The notes under the pieces are model-generated. The model had not been told where the DNA came from. It did no database searches and was given only the letters and a program-made list of their open reading frames with translations. From NCBI GenBank assembly GCA_044351045.1, contig JBILGM010000004.1, positions 33,109 to 97,108 on the forward strand: DNA of 64,000 bases, given 5' to 3'. Both the position numbers and the translations under genes were made by a program. How positions within the stretch are numbered: the first letter of the stretch is position 1; every line of letters starts with the position of its first letter. Below, piece by piece: positions 41,176 to 50,051 of the stretch. This DNA is from UBA6136 sp044351045 (GTDB lineage: Bacteria > Pseudomonadota > Gammaproteobacteria > Methylococcales > Methylococcaceae).

Positions 41176-41309
41176 CTCGCGCCATACTTTCCCGGGAATA
41201 GACTAAACACCGACGAGTGCATGGCGGCTTGCGGTGGGATTTGATTAAATAATCCCTAGGACTTGGGTCTCATTGGATGTTAAATCCAGAACAATAATGG
41301 AGAAATGGA

Positions 41310-41555
41310 ATGTCTAAAGGTCAAAACTTGCAGGATCCATTCCTGAATGCGCTACGGAAGGAACATGTTCCGGTTTCAATCTACCTGGTCAATGGAATCA
41401 AGTTGCAAGGCAAGGTTGATTCGTTCGATCAGTATGTGATCATCCTTAAGAATGCCGTCAGTCAGATGGTCTATAAGCATGCGATATCAACCATCGTTCC
41501 GGCTCGTCAGGTCAGACTCAGTCAGGGGCAGGATGAAGTCGAGGAAGACGTTTGA
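41310..41555 (+). CDS. hfq: Hfq, RNA chaperone
   Basis: An 81-residue Sm-like protein with Sm1 (LQDPFLNALRKEHVPVSIYLVNGIKLQG) and the Sm2 motif YKHAISTIVP. It pairs small RNAs with messages. It is followed by hflX, as usual in this group. Confidence 0.97.
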   Translation: MSKGQNLQDPFLNALRKEHVPVSIYLVNGIKLQGKVDSFDQYVIILKNAVSQMVYKHAISTIVPARQVRLSQGQDEVEEDV

Positions 41556-41615
41556 TCCAGGTCGACTTCGGGGAAACGGGATCGCAATCTATACTTGAGT
41601 CTTTGAGGGCTCCCC

Positions 41616-42920
41616 TTGTTTGATCGGCCCAAAGCCGGCGAGCGTGCGATCCTTGCCTACGGCGGGGCCGATCAGACTGAGCATGCTCTTCAGGAGTTAC
41701 GAGAGCTCGCCATCTCGGCAGGAGCTACTCCAGTCGATGCCCTGATTAGCAAGCGGGATAATCCGGACCCTCGATTTTTTATCGGCAAGGGCAAACTGAG
41801 CGAGTTGGCTTCCCTGGTTGCGGCGCATGAGGCGGAACTGGTTATCTTCAATAATGCGCTTTCGCCCAGTCAGGAGCGCAATCTGGAGGAGGCGCTCAAT
41901 GTCCGGGTACTGGACCGGACAGGACTGATTCTGGACATTTTTGCGCAGCGAGCCCAAAGCTACGAGGGCAAGCTGCAGGTTGAGCTAGCGCAGCTCAAGC
42001 ATTTGTCCACTCGCCTCGTGAGAGGCTGGACACACCTTGAACGCCAGAAAGGTGGTATCGGTTTGCGGGGTCCTGGTGAAACCCAGCTTGAAACGGATAA
42101 ACGACTGATTGGCAAGCGCATCAGTCAAATCCAAAAACGTCTGGAGAAGGTCGACAAGCAGCGCGGCCAGGGCCGCAGGGCTCGACGCCGATCCGAGGTA
42201 CCTGTTGTGGGGCTGGTCGGCTATACCAATGCAGGTAAATCCACATTGATCAATGCCTTGACTGGGGCCAGTGTCTATGCGGCGGACCAGTTGTTCGCAA
42301 CTCTGGATCCCACGCTTAAGCGTTGCACGGTTGGGCCTCATCAGTGGGTCGTGCTGGCGGACACCGTCGGCTTCGTCAGGGATTTGCCACACGAACTGGT
42401 GGCGGCCTTTCGTTCCACCCTGCAGGAGACGGTCGAGGCCGATCTGCTGCTGCATGTGGTTGATGCCAGCGATGAACAGATGGCGGAGACGATCCAGGAG
42501 GTGGATCGTGTCATCGCGGAAATCGGTGCAGATGAAGTACCGCAAATCCGTCTGATGAACAAGATTGACCGGTTGGAGAATGTGGTTCCGCATATTGAAA
42601 GGGGCGAAAGTGGTCAGGTTGTCCAAGTTTGGGTATCCGCACAGGCTCGTCTGGGTCTTGACTTGCTAACGGATTGCCTGCGAAACCGCTTTTCCGGCCG
42701 CAGCATTGTGCGGGATTTGCAGTTGGGTCCCATGGATGGTCAAGTGCGCGCTTCGCTCTATCGGGTTGCCACCATTCTCCGCGATGAAAAGCATGAGGCT
42801 GGTGGCTGGTCCATGCGAATTGAAGGATCTCCCGAAAGCCTGCGTTTTCTGGAGCCACGCTTTGGCTTGACGTCTGAAGCCAGTGAAGTGGTCGGAGATG
42901 TTGAGGTCCATGCTGCCTGA
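41616..42920 (+). CDS. hflX: HflX, ribosome-associated GTPase
   Basis: A 434-residue GTPase starting at a TTG with a gaggg ribosome site; the encoded start (FDRPKAGERAIL) matches the family N-terminus. The HflX domain has FIGKGK and GIGLRGPGETQLETD. The G domain has G1 GYTNAGKST (202-210), G3 DTVGFV and G4 NKID. It splits stalled or hibernating ribosomes. It lies between hfq and hflK. Confidence 0.95.
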   Translation: MFDRPKAGERAILAYGGADQTEHALQELRELAISAGATPVDALISKRDNPDPRFFIGKGKLSELASLVAAHEAELVIFNNALSPSQERNLEEALNVRVLDRTGLILDIFAQRAQSYEGKLQVELAQLKHLSTRLVRGWTHLERQKGGIGLRGPGETQLETDKRLIGKRISQIQKRLEKVDKQRGQGRRARRRSEVPVVGLVGYTNAGKSTLINALTGASVYAADQLFATLDPTLKRCTVGPHQWVVLADTVGFVRDLPHELVAAFRSTLQETVEADLLLHVVDASDEQMAETIQEVDRVIAEIGADEVPQIRLMNKIDRLENVVPHIERGESGQVVQVWVSAQARLGLDLLTDCLRNRFSGRSIVRDLQLGPMDGQVRASLYRVATILRDEKHEAGGWSMRIEGSPESLRFLEPRFGLTSEASEVVGDVEVHAA

Positions 42921-43031
42921 TGGGCTGCCTGAGCTGGACTCCGGGCATTTCGGCGCCCGTTGGCCTCTGCCATATCAATGATAAGAATCACAAACCGCGT
43001 AGTCCGAGACTACAATTTGGAGAGATATGCA

Positions 43032-44234
43032 ATGTCCTGGAATGAACCGGGTGGTGACAAGAAGGACCCCTGGAGTGGTCGCGAGCAACCCCCTGTGCCG
43101 CCTGATCTTGATGATGTGCTAAAGACTCTGCAGGATAAGTTGAGCCGCCTTTTTGGGGGTGGCTCATCAGGCGGTTCGGGCAGTCATCAGCCGCCGGCCC
43201 AGATGGCCGGGCTGGTTGCCGTTGTTGCACTCGGACTTTGGGCGTTGACCGGTATCTATCTGGTAGATGAGGGAAGCCGTGGTGTGGTTACCCGCTTTGG
43301 AGCTTATGAGGACACAACCTTTCCCGGTCTTCACTGGCATTTTCCGGCCCCCATCGAGAAGGTGGAGGTGGTGAATGTGGAACAGCAGCGTTTCCTCGAA
43401 ATCGGTTATCGCTCGGGTGGGCGCCAGCAGTCTCAGGGCTCGGTTCCCAAGGAGGCATTGATGTTGACGCAGGATGAAAACATCATCGATATCCGGCTGG
43501 CTGTTCAATACCAGATCAAGGACGCGCAAGCTTACCTGTTCAATGTGGCCGATCCGGACGTCACTCTGAAGCAGGTGATTGAAAGTGCGCAGAGAGCAGT
43601 CATCGGCAAAAGCACCATGGACTTTGTACTGACGGAGGGCCGAAGCAACATCGCCGATGAGATTAAAGTGGAAATTCAGCAGACGCTCGACGAATACAAA
43701 ACCGGCATCAGTGTTAGTAATGTGAACCTGGTGGATGCTCAGCCCCCGGACCAGGTGCAGAATGCCTTTGAGGATGCTATCAAGGCCCGTGAGGACGAGC
43801 AGCGCTTGAAGAATGAGGCTGAGGCTTACGCCAATGAGGTTGTGCCCAAGGCGCGCGGGGCGGCGGCCCGCCTGCTTGAAGAGTCGGAAGCCTATAAACA
43901 GAAGGCCGTTGCTCGCGCAGAAGGTGAAGCTTCGCGTTTCCTGCAACTGTTGACTGAATTCGAAAAGTCACCGGATGTTACGCGTGAACGCATGTATCTC
44001 GATGTGATGCAGGAAGTGCTCGGCCAAAACGGGACGCTCGTGGTTGACGTCAAGAATTCCAATAACATGCTTTATTTGCCAGTTGACAAGTTGCAGCGTT
44101 CCGCAGCTCCCTCAGCGTCGGTCAATGACCTTGAGGTACCCTCACCCGTGGTTCAGGAGGTTCGGGAGACTGGAGCGAAGTCGGCGAGGGCTGCTTCTTC
44201 ACGTGGGCGGGAAATGAAGGGGCCGCAGCCATGA
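43032..44234 (+). CDS. hflK: HflK, FtsH modulator
   Basis: A 400-residue membrane protein from the ATG at 43032 (MSWNEPGGDKKDPW, ggaga ribosome site). It has a Gly-rich N-terminus, a membrane helix at about 58-78, an SPFH/band-7 domain (about 80-270) and a charged helical C-terminus. With HflC it forms a large membrane cage around FtsH. It overlaps hflC by four bases. Confidence 0.95.
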   Translation: MSWNEPGGDKKDPWSGREQPPVPPDLDDVLKTLQDKLSRLFGGGSSGGSGSHQPPAQMAGLVAVVALGLWALTGIYLVDEGSRGVVTRFGAYEDTTFPGLHWHFPAPIEKVEVVNVEQQRFLEIGYRSGGRQQSQGSVPKEALMLTQDENIIDIRLAVQYQIKDAQAYLFNVADPDVTLKQVIESAQRAVIGKSTMDFVLTEGRSNIADEIKVEIQQTLDEYKTGISVSNVNLVDAQPPDQVQNAFEDAIKAREDEQRLKNEAEAYANEVVPKARGAAARLLEESEAYKQKAVARAEGEASRFLQLLTEFEKSPDVTRERMYLDVMQEVLGQNGTLVVDVKNSNNMLYLPVDKLQRSAAPSASVNDLEVPSPVVQEVRETGAKSARAASSRGREMKGPQP

Positions 44235-45088
44235 GCAAAAACAATTTGATCAGCGGTATCGGGCTGGCCCTGTTTTTTCTGGTCTCTACCATGACGTTTA
44301 CGGTCTCGGAGACCGAGAGGGCTATATTGCTCGAATTCAAGAGAATTGTGGGCAACGATTATGCTCCTGGGCTTCATTTCAAACTGCCCTATCGTCAGGT
44401 GAAAAAGTTCGATGATCGAATCCTGACGCTGGAGTCAAAGCCTGAACGGTTTCTGACATCGGAAAAGAAGAACGTCATCGTAGACTGGTTCGTCAAATGG
44501 CGCATTAACGATGTCACAAAGTTCTATACGTCGGTCGCTGGCGACAAGGCACAGGCCAATATTCGGCTGGACCAGATCACCAAGGATGCCATGCGAAACG
44601 AGTTCAGCAAACGCACGATTCGTGAACTGGTTTCATCCGGCCGTGGACATGTCCAAGAGTCGCTTACCAAGATGGTGGCACCGGCAGTGGCCGGCTTGGG
44701 GGTTCAAGTCCTCGACATCCGGGTGATGCGGATCGAACTCCCGGAAGAAGTGAGTTCATCTGTTTATCGGCGAATGGAGGCTGAGAGAGCGCGGGTCGCG
44801 CGCGAGTTTCGTTCGCGGGGTGCAGAGGCAGCGGAAAAAATTCGGGCAGAGGCCGATCGTCAGCGCGATGTCTTGGTGGCCGAAGCTCAGAGGGATGCCG
44901 AGGTTCGACGTGGTCAGGGCGATGCGGCCGCCTCGGAGATTTACGCTCAGGCGTATGGCAAGAACCAGGAGTTCTTCCAGTTCAATCGCAGCCTGATCGC
45001 TTATCGCGAGGCCTTCAAGGATGATCGCAGCCTGATGGTGGTCTCGCCGGATTCTGAGTTCTTTAAGTATTTCAGGAAGCCCAAATGA
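44231..45088 (+). CDS. hflC: HflC, FtsH modulator
   Basis: A 285-residue SPFH-domain protein with an N-terminal membrane helix (about 5-25) and a helical region rich in Arg, Glu and Ala (about 175-240). It includes the family stretch EFRSRGAEAAEKIRAEADRQ. It partners HflK; the ATGA overlap ensures balanced production. Confidence 0.95.
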   Translation: MSKNNLISGIGLALFFLVSTMTFTVSETERAILLEFKRIVGNDYAPGLHFKLPYRQVKKFDDRILTLESKPERFLTSEKKNVIVDWFVKWRINDVTKFYTSVAGDKAQANIRLDQITKDAMRNEFSKRTIRELVSSGRGHVQESLTKMVAPAVAGLGVQVLDIRVMRIELPEEVSSSVYRRMEAERARVAREFRSRGAEAAEKIRAEADRQRDVLVAEAQRDAEVRRGQGDAAASEIYAQAYGKNQEFFQFNRSLIAYREAFKDDRSLMVVSPDSEFFKYFRKPK

Positions 45089-45159
45089 GTCTGTGCTTTT
45101 GATGTATGGAGTCAATTGCTCTTCGGAGCTTCCAAAGCTGTTAACCTGAAATTCTGATG

Positions 45160-45186
45160 ACTGGATGAAAGAGCCTTTCATCCAGT
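45160..45186 (+). promoter_or_regulatory. Perfect hairpin between hflC and hisZ
   Basis: A perfect 12-bp stem with a 3-base loop (arms 45160-45171 and 45175-45186), 35 bases before the hisZ start. No T tract follows. It may slow transcription, stabilise the hflC message end or control hisZ. Confidence 0.6.
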
Positions 45187-45221
45187 AACATCCCCTTGTT
45201 TGTGACCCTATTTAGCCCATC

Positions 45222-46403
45222 ATGCTGACGCAAGACCGCTGGCTTTTGCCTGAAGGTATCGACGAGATTTTTCCTGGTGAAGCCGAGAAGCTGGATCGGT
45301 TGGTGCGTCGCCTGCTGGACCGTTTTGCTACTTGGGGCTATAGGTTAGTAATGCCGCCGATGGTCGATTTTCTCGATTCCTTGCTGGTAGGCACTGGTCA
45401 TGAACTTGACCTGCAGACTCTCAAGCTGACTGACCCGGTGAGTGGACGGTTGATAGGCCTCAGAGCTGATATGACCCCTCAGGTCGCTCGAATTGATGCG
45501 AGAACCGCAATCGAAGGCCTGCCTTCCAGGCTTTGCTATTTTGGTTCGGTGGTGCATGCCCTGTCGGGTCATCTGGAAAAATCCCGTAACCCCATTCAGG
45601 TTGGCGCGGAACTCTATGGTCACGGCGGCGTGTCGGCATCCGTGGAGGTCATTCGATTGATGCTGGAAACCCTGAGCATTGCCGGGGTGACAGGAGTCCA
45701 TCTGGATTTGGGTCATGTCGGCATCTACAGGTCGCTCGCACGTGAGGCGGGGCTCACGGAACCACACGAATCTACCCTTTTTGACATCCTTCAGCGCAAG
45801 GATGCGACGGATCTCGGTGCATTTCTGGATGGGGTTGGGGTGCCGAAACCCATCGCGGGCATGATCAGCGCCTTGCTGGATCTGAATGGCTCCGCCCGGG
45901 TCATTCCAGAGGCCCGCGTCCTGTTGAGTGGGGCCGGAAGTGTGGTCGGCAAGGCGCTGGATGAATTGTCGGTGATCGTCAAGGATCTGCTCGAGCGATA
46001 CCCCTATGTGCCGCTCAATGTCGATTTGGCCGAGTTGCGGGGTTATGAGTACCACACCGGCATCGTGTTCGGCGCCTTCGTCCCCGGACAGGGTAGGGAG
46101 GTAGCTCGGGGTGGCCGTTACGATGACATTGGTCGGGTGTTTGGGTTTGCCCGTCCGGCCGTGGGTTTCAGTGCTGATCTGAAAATGCTGGCCGGATTGT
46201 CTTCCCGGAATGAACCATTGCGTGATGATGAGGCCATCTTTGCCCCCGGAGTCATTGATGCTGAACTCGATCGTTTGATCGCCGAGCTGCGAGGTGAGGG
46301 AAGGATTGTTATCCAGTCCTTGGGCGGAGAGGCAGAATCCGCAGAGAAATTGGGGTGCGGAAAAGTGCTGGGCAAACAAGATGGTCACTGGCGGGTTGTC
46401 TGA
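45222..46403 (+). CDS. hisZ: HisZ, ATP phosphoribosyltransferase regulatory subunit
   Basis: A 393-residue HisRS-like protein: motif 2-type region LCYFGSVVHALSGH, then GAELYGHGG, and the class II fold ending GGRYDDIGRVFG. It lacks the anticodon domain of a true histidyl-tRNA synthetase. HisZ binds short HisG and makes the first histidine enzyme responsive to histidine. HisG is not in the window. purA follows 42 bases on, the usual hisZ-purA pairing. Confidence 0.9.
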   Translation: MLTQDRWLLPEGIDEIFPGEAEKLDRLVRRLLDRFATWGYRLVMPPMVDFLDSLLVGTGHELDLQTLKLTDPVSGRLIGLRADMTPQVARIDARTAIEGLPSRLCYFGSVVHALSGHLEKSRNPIQVGAELYGHGGVSASVEVIRLMLETLSIAGVTGVHLDLGHVGIYRSLAREAGLTEPHESTLFDILQRKDATDLGAFLDGVGVPKPIAGMISALLDLNGSARVIPEARVLLSGAGSVVGKALDELSVIVKDLLERYPYVPLNVDLAELRGYEYHTGIVFGAFVPGQGREVARGGRYDDIGRVFGFARPAVGFSADLKMLAGLSSRNEPLRDDEAIFAPGVIDAELDRLIAELRGEGRIVIQSLGGEAESAEKLGCGKVLGKQDGHWRVV

Positions 46404-46445
46404 CAGATGCTCCTGCATACAAAACAAGAAAAAACGGAAAAAAGA

Positions 46446-47738
46446 ATGGGAAAAAATGTCGTAGTTATCGGCACGCAGTGGGGTGACGAAGGCAAGGGCA
46501 AGCTGGTCGATATTCTGACCGAGCGTGCCAAAGGGGTTGTGCGATTCCAAGGGGGGCACAATGCCGGTCACACGCTGGTCATTGATGGCAAGAAAACCGT
46601 CCTTCACTTGATTCCTTCTGGCATTCTTCGTGAAACTGTCCGCTGTTATATCGGGAACGGGGTCGTGCTTTCGCCTGAGGCTCTGATGGAGGAAATCGGT
46701 GTGCTTGAAAGCGCCGCAATCCCGGTTCGCGAGCGTCTGACCATCAGTGAAGCCTGCGCCCTGATTCTTCCCATTCACGTGGCGCTTGACGTGGCGAGGG
46801 AGAAAGCACGCGGCGCCAAGGCGATCGGGACCACAGGACGTGGCATCGGCCCCGCTTACGAGGACAAGGTGTCGCGTCGCGGTCTCCGGGCCGGAGATCT
46901 TTTCTATCCCGGGTTGCTGGAAGATCGCCTTCGAGAACTGCTGGACTTCCATAACTTTGTTCTGAGCCAGTATTTTCACGAGAAGCCACTCGACTTCGCG
47001 CAGGAATTGGCCGGATTAGTCAAGATAGGCGAGGAAATCAAGCCCATGCTTGGCGATGTTGCCGGTGACCTTCACCGGCTGCGTGAGGAGGGCAGCCATG
47101 TTTTGTATGAAGGCGCGCAAGGCGCGATGCTCGACATCGATCATGGTACTTACCCTTATGTGACGTCCTCGAACACGACGGCAGGGGGCGCTGCCTCTGG
47201 TACCGGCGTCGGGTTGCTGGAGTTCGATTACGTCCTGGGCATTACCAAGGCCTATTCCACACGGGTGGGTAACGGTCCGTTCCCCACCGAGCTTTTCGAT
47301 GAGCGCGGCCAGCATCTTTCCAGCAAAGGAGCCGAATTCGGGGCAACGACCGGCAGGGCGCGCCGTTGTGGCTGGTTTGATGCCGTCTTGATGAAACGGT
47401 CGGCCAAGCTGAACAGCCTGACAGGGCTCTGTCTGACCAAGCTGGATGTGCTGGATGGGCTCGAGACCATAGGGATCTGTACCCGCTACCGTTATCAGGG
47501 TGCGGAGATTGATACCCTTCCTATTGGCGCGGAAGCCTATGCCCAGTGCGAGCCTTTGATTGAGGAAATGCCGGGCTGGTCTGAATCCACCGCGGGTGTC
47601 ACCGAGTTGGACAAGCTGCCCGAAGCGGCCAAGAACTATATCGACCGTATCGCCAGTCTTGTAGGTGTGCCGGTGGATATTCTGTCCACCGGTCCCGATC
47701 GCAAGGAAACCATCGTTCTTCGTCATCCCTTCGACTGA
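46446..47738 (+). CDS. purA: PurA, adenylosuccinate synthetase
   Basis: A 430-residue enzyme from the ATG at 46446 (MGKNVVVIGTQWGDEGKGK, GTP loop at 13-19). It also has QGGHNAGHT, GTTGRGIGPAYEDK, YEGAQGAMLDIDHGTYP and the C-terminal NTKxD-like KLDVLDG. It makes adenylosuccinate from IMP and aspartate. The stop overlaps the next start by one base. Confidence 0.97.
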   Translation: MGKNVVVIGTQWGDEGKGKLVDILTERAKGVVRFQGGHNAGHTLVIDGKKTVLHLIPSGILRETVRCYIGNGVVLSPEALMEEIGVLESAAIPVRERLTISEACALILPIHVALDVAREKARGAKAIGTTGRGIGPAYEDKVSRRGLRAGDLFYPGLLEDRLRELLDFHNFVLSQYFHEKPLDFAQELAGLVKIGEEIKPMLGDVAGDLHRLREEGSHVLYEGAQGAMLDIDHGTYPYVTSSNTTAGGAASGTGVGLLEFDYVLGITKAYSTRVGNGPFPTELFDERGQHLSSKGAEFGATTGRARRCGWFDAVLMKRSAKLNSLTGLCLTKLDVLDGLETIGICTRYRYQGAEIDTLPIGAEAYAQCEPLIEEMPGWSESTAGVTELDKLPEAAKNYIDRIASLVGVPVDILSTGPDRKETIVLRHPFD

Positions 47739-48268
47739 TGCCGTTGCGTCAGGGGATGGATCAGGTCATCCAGACTGACTTGGGTCCGGATTTTGGTGGT
47801 TTGCCCGAAAGAGTTGGCGAGTTGTTGAGTAATCGGGGGGACATGCTGGCAACGGCGGAGTCATGCACTGGGGGATGGATCGCACAATCTATTACCGATG
47901 TGCCGGGTAGTTCAGCTTGGTTTGATCGCGGGTTTGTCACCTATAGCAACGCCGCAAAGATAGAGATGCTGGGGGTCGCACCGGAATTGATTGCCGAACA
48001 TGGGGCTGTTAGTGAATGGGTGGTGCGTGACATGGTGGCTGGGGCGCTAAGGTTTAGTCGGGCTGGGGTGGCTGTGGCGGTGACCGGGATAGCGGGACCT
48101 TCCGGAGGCTCTCTGGACAAGCCGGTGGGTACCGTTTGGTTTGCCTGGCAGAGAGCACGTTGTAATGCCATGGTCCGTTATGTGCTTTTTCCGGGGGATC
48201 GTCGCGCCGTCAGGAGGCAAGCCGTAGTTGTGGCGCTGGAGGGCGTGCTGGCTGTTTGTCGTGAGTGA
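47738..48268 (+). CDS. pncC: PncC, nicotinamide-nucleotide amidase (CinA C-terminal domain)
   Basis: A 176-residue stand-alone CinA C-terminal domain protein. It shows ATAESCTGGWIAQSITDVPGSS, FVTYSNAAKIEMLGV, GAVSE and VTGIAGPSGGS. It deamidates NMN in pyridine nucleotide salvage. A Met at codon 7 is an alternative start. It is followed by a vestige of thpR and then recA, matching a known order around recA. Confidence 0.93.
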   Translation: MPLRQGMDQVIQTDLGPDFGGLPERVGELLSNRGDMLATAESCTGGWIAQSITDVPGSSAWFDRGFVTYSNAAKIEMLGVAPELIAEHGAVSEWVVRDMVAGALRFSRAGVAVAVTGIAGPSGGSLDKPVGTVWFAWQRARCNAMVRYVLFPGDRRAVRRQAVVVALEGVLAVCRE

Positions 48269-48314
48269 AGATATTTCTCGGCGCCTGTTTTTTGCGATCT
48301 GGCCGAACGCCTAG
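48261..48314 (+). pseudogene. thpR: Vestige of thpR (RNA 2',3'-cyclic phosphodiesterase) N-terminus
   Basis: A GTG overlapping the pncC stop opens a 17-codon frame reading SEDISRRLFFAIWPNA, closely matching the first residues of ThpR/2'-5' RNA ligase proteins, then hits a TAG at 48312. No full-length continuation exists: recA starts at 48504. The 190 bases between hold only a doubtful tail. The position between pncC and recA fits the usual site of thpR, so this looks like a gene remnant. Confidence 0.5.
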
Positions 48315-48503
48315 AAGCAGGCGCATTCCATCTTGTCCGATACCCCTCTGAGGGTCAGATTCAGCCTATGAGACGATTGGAAGCGGGTCGCCCGTGTGAT
48401 CAGATTGCAATGATTGCTGGCGTTACCTTGCGGTATCCCCGTGGGGGGGCGCTGTGACATAATTGCTTATATGTTCGAATCAATCTTTAGCTGAGCCATC
48501 CTG

Positions 48504-49553
48504 ATGGACGAAAACAAGCAGAAAGCCCTGAGCGCGGCGCTCTCCCAGATCGAAAAGCAATTCGGCAAGGGGTCGGTGATGCGGATGGGCGATACCCCGG
48601 CCAACCGGGATCTTGACGTCATCCCAACCGGTTCGCTGACACTGGATATTGCTCTCGGATGTGGCGGTCTGCCGCGGGGCCGGATCGTCGAGATTTATGG
48701 GCCGGAATCCTCCGGCAAGACCACGCTAACCCTTGAGGTCATTGCCCAAGCTCAAAAGCTGGGTGGGGTAGCGGCCTTCATCGATGCCGAACATGCCCTG
48801 GATCCTAGTTACGCCGAAAAGATCGGAGTCAATCTGGACGAGTTGCTGGTTTCTCAGCCCGATACCGGGGAACAGGCGCTGGAAATTGCCGACATGCTGG
48901 TGCGTTCCGGTGGTGTAGACATTGTTGTGGTGGATTCGGTGGCCGCCCTGACGCCAAAAGCCGAAATTGAAGGCGAAATGGGAGACTCGCATGTGGGGTT
49001 GCAGGCGCGCCTCATGTCCCAAGCCCTGCGCAAACTGACGGCTAACATCAAGCGATCCAATACACTGGTCATTTTCATCAACCAGATTCGCATGAAGATC
49101 GGTGTGATGTTCGGAAGTCCGGAAACGACGACCGGTGGCAATGCCTTGAAATTCTATGCCTCGGTCCGGCTGGACATTCGTCGGATTGGTGCCATCAAGA
49201 ATGGCGACGAGGTGGTGGGTAATGAAACCCGCGTCAAGGTGGTCAAGAACAAGGTCGCTCCGCCTTTTCGTAACGCCGAATTCGAGATTATCTACGGGGA
49301 AGGTGTTTCACGTGAAGGGGAACTGGTGGACTTGGGTGTTGCTCATGAGTTGGTGCAAAAGTCGGGCTCCTGGTACAGCTATGGTGGCGATCGTATAGGT
49401 CAGGGCAAGGACAATGTCCGTGCCTATCTCAAGGAGCATCCCGAAATAGCCCAAGCCCTTGAGGCCAACATCCGAGGCAAAGCTTTTGGTGCCAGTGGCG
49501 GCACTCCGTCGACTCAATCATCGAATTCCGTCGGGGCGGGGGAAGGCTTCTGA
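48504..49553 (+). CDS. recA: RecA, recombinase
   Basis: A 349-residue recombinase with Walker A GPESSGKT (66-73), Walker B VVVDSVAAL, the L2 loop region FGSPETTTGGNALKFYASVRLDIRR and a short acidic-poor C-tail. It drives strand exchange and LexA self-cleavage. The 190 bases upstream contain the promoter but no clear CTG-N10-CAG LexA box. Confidence 0.98.
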   Translation: MDENKQKALSAALSQIEKQFGKGSVMRMGDTPANRDLDVIPTGSLTLDIALGCGGLPRGRIVEIYGPESSGKTTLTLEVIAQAQKLGGVAAFIDAEHALDPSYAEKIGVNLDELLVSQPDTGEQALEIADMLVRSGGVDIVVVDSVAALTPKAEIEGEMGDSHVGLQARLMSQALRKLTANIKRSNTLVIFINQIRMKIGVMFGSPETTTGGNALKFYASVRLDIRRIGAIKNGDEVVGNETRVKVVKNKVAPPFRNAEFEIIYGEGVSREGELVDLGVAHELVQKSGSWYSYGGDRIGQGKDNVRAYLKEHPEIAQALEANIRGKAFGASGGTPSTQSSNSVGAGEGF

Positions 49554-49594
49554 GCGAAACGGAGGAATTAAGGCAGTCGCTGGAGGCTGCCTGT

Positions 49595-50017
49595 ATGGGC
49601 TACCTGGCCCGACGCGAACACAGTCAGGAAGAATTGCGCCAGAAACTGGTTCACAAGGGATTCCCCGAGAGGCTCGTCAATACCGTGATCGCTGATTTTG
49701 GCAATCGTGGTCTGCAGAGCGATGCCCGTTTTGTCGAGGTGTTCACGCGAAGTCGGCTGGCAAAGGGATATGGTGCTTATAGGATCCAGCAAGAGCTGTG
49801 CCAGCGGGGAATCGAGGAGGGGGAAATTCCCGCGATGAGTCCGCTCGATTGGGATGGCCTGATCCAGAGGGTTTATGCCAAAAAATTTGGTGACACTCCG
49901 CCGGAGTCATTGCGAGAACGCGCGGCGAGAGAGCGTTTCCTTTTGGGGCGGGGGTTTTCTGGTGATCAGATTCGTCGCCTTCTTCGCCGATTGCGAGAAG
50001 TTAGCAATGAAGAGTGA
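49595..50017 (+). CDS. recX: RecX, RecA regulator
   Basis: About 140 residues from the ATG at 49595, which has a GGAGG site 9 bases upstream. The frame is open back to a CTG at 49550 that overlaps the recA stop, so the N-terminus could be longer. The family stretch YLARREHSQEELRQKLVHKGFP is present. RecX limits RecA filament growth. It is downstream of recA as usual. Confidence 0.92.
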   Translation: MGYLARREHSQEELRQKLVHKGFPERLVNTVIADFGNRGLQSDARFVEVFTRSRLAKGYGAYRIQQELCQRGIEEGEIPAMSPLDWDGLIQRVYAKKFGDTPPESLRERAARERFLLGRGFSGDQIRRLLRRLREVSNEE

Positions 50018-50051
50018 TGTCGGTTTTAACGAACGGAATAACGGCTGAAGC

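Noticed and set aside
45345..46979. Long minus-strand open frame across hisZ and purA
   Set aside because: Spans two well-defined genes and their gap; no domain seen.
48420..48503. LexA box upstream of recA
   Set aside because: CTGT near 48452 lacks a matching ACAG at the right distance.
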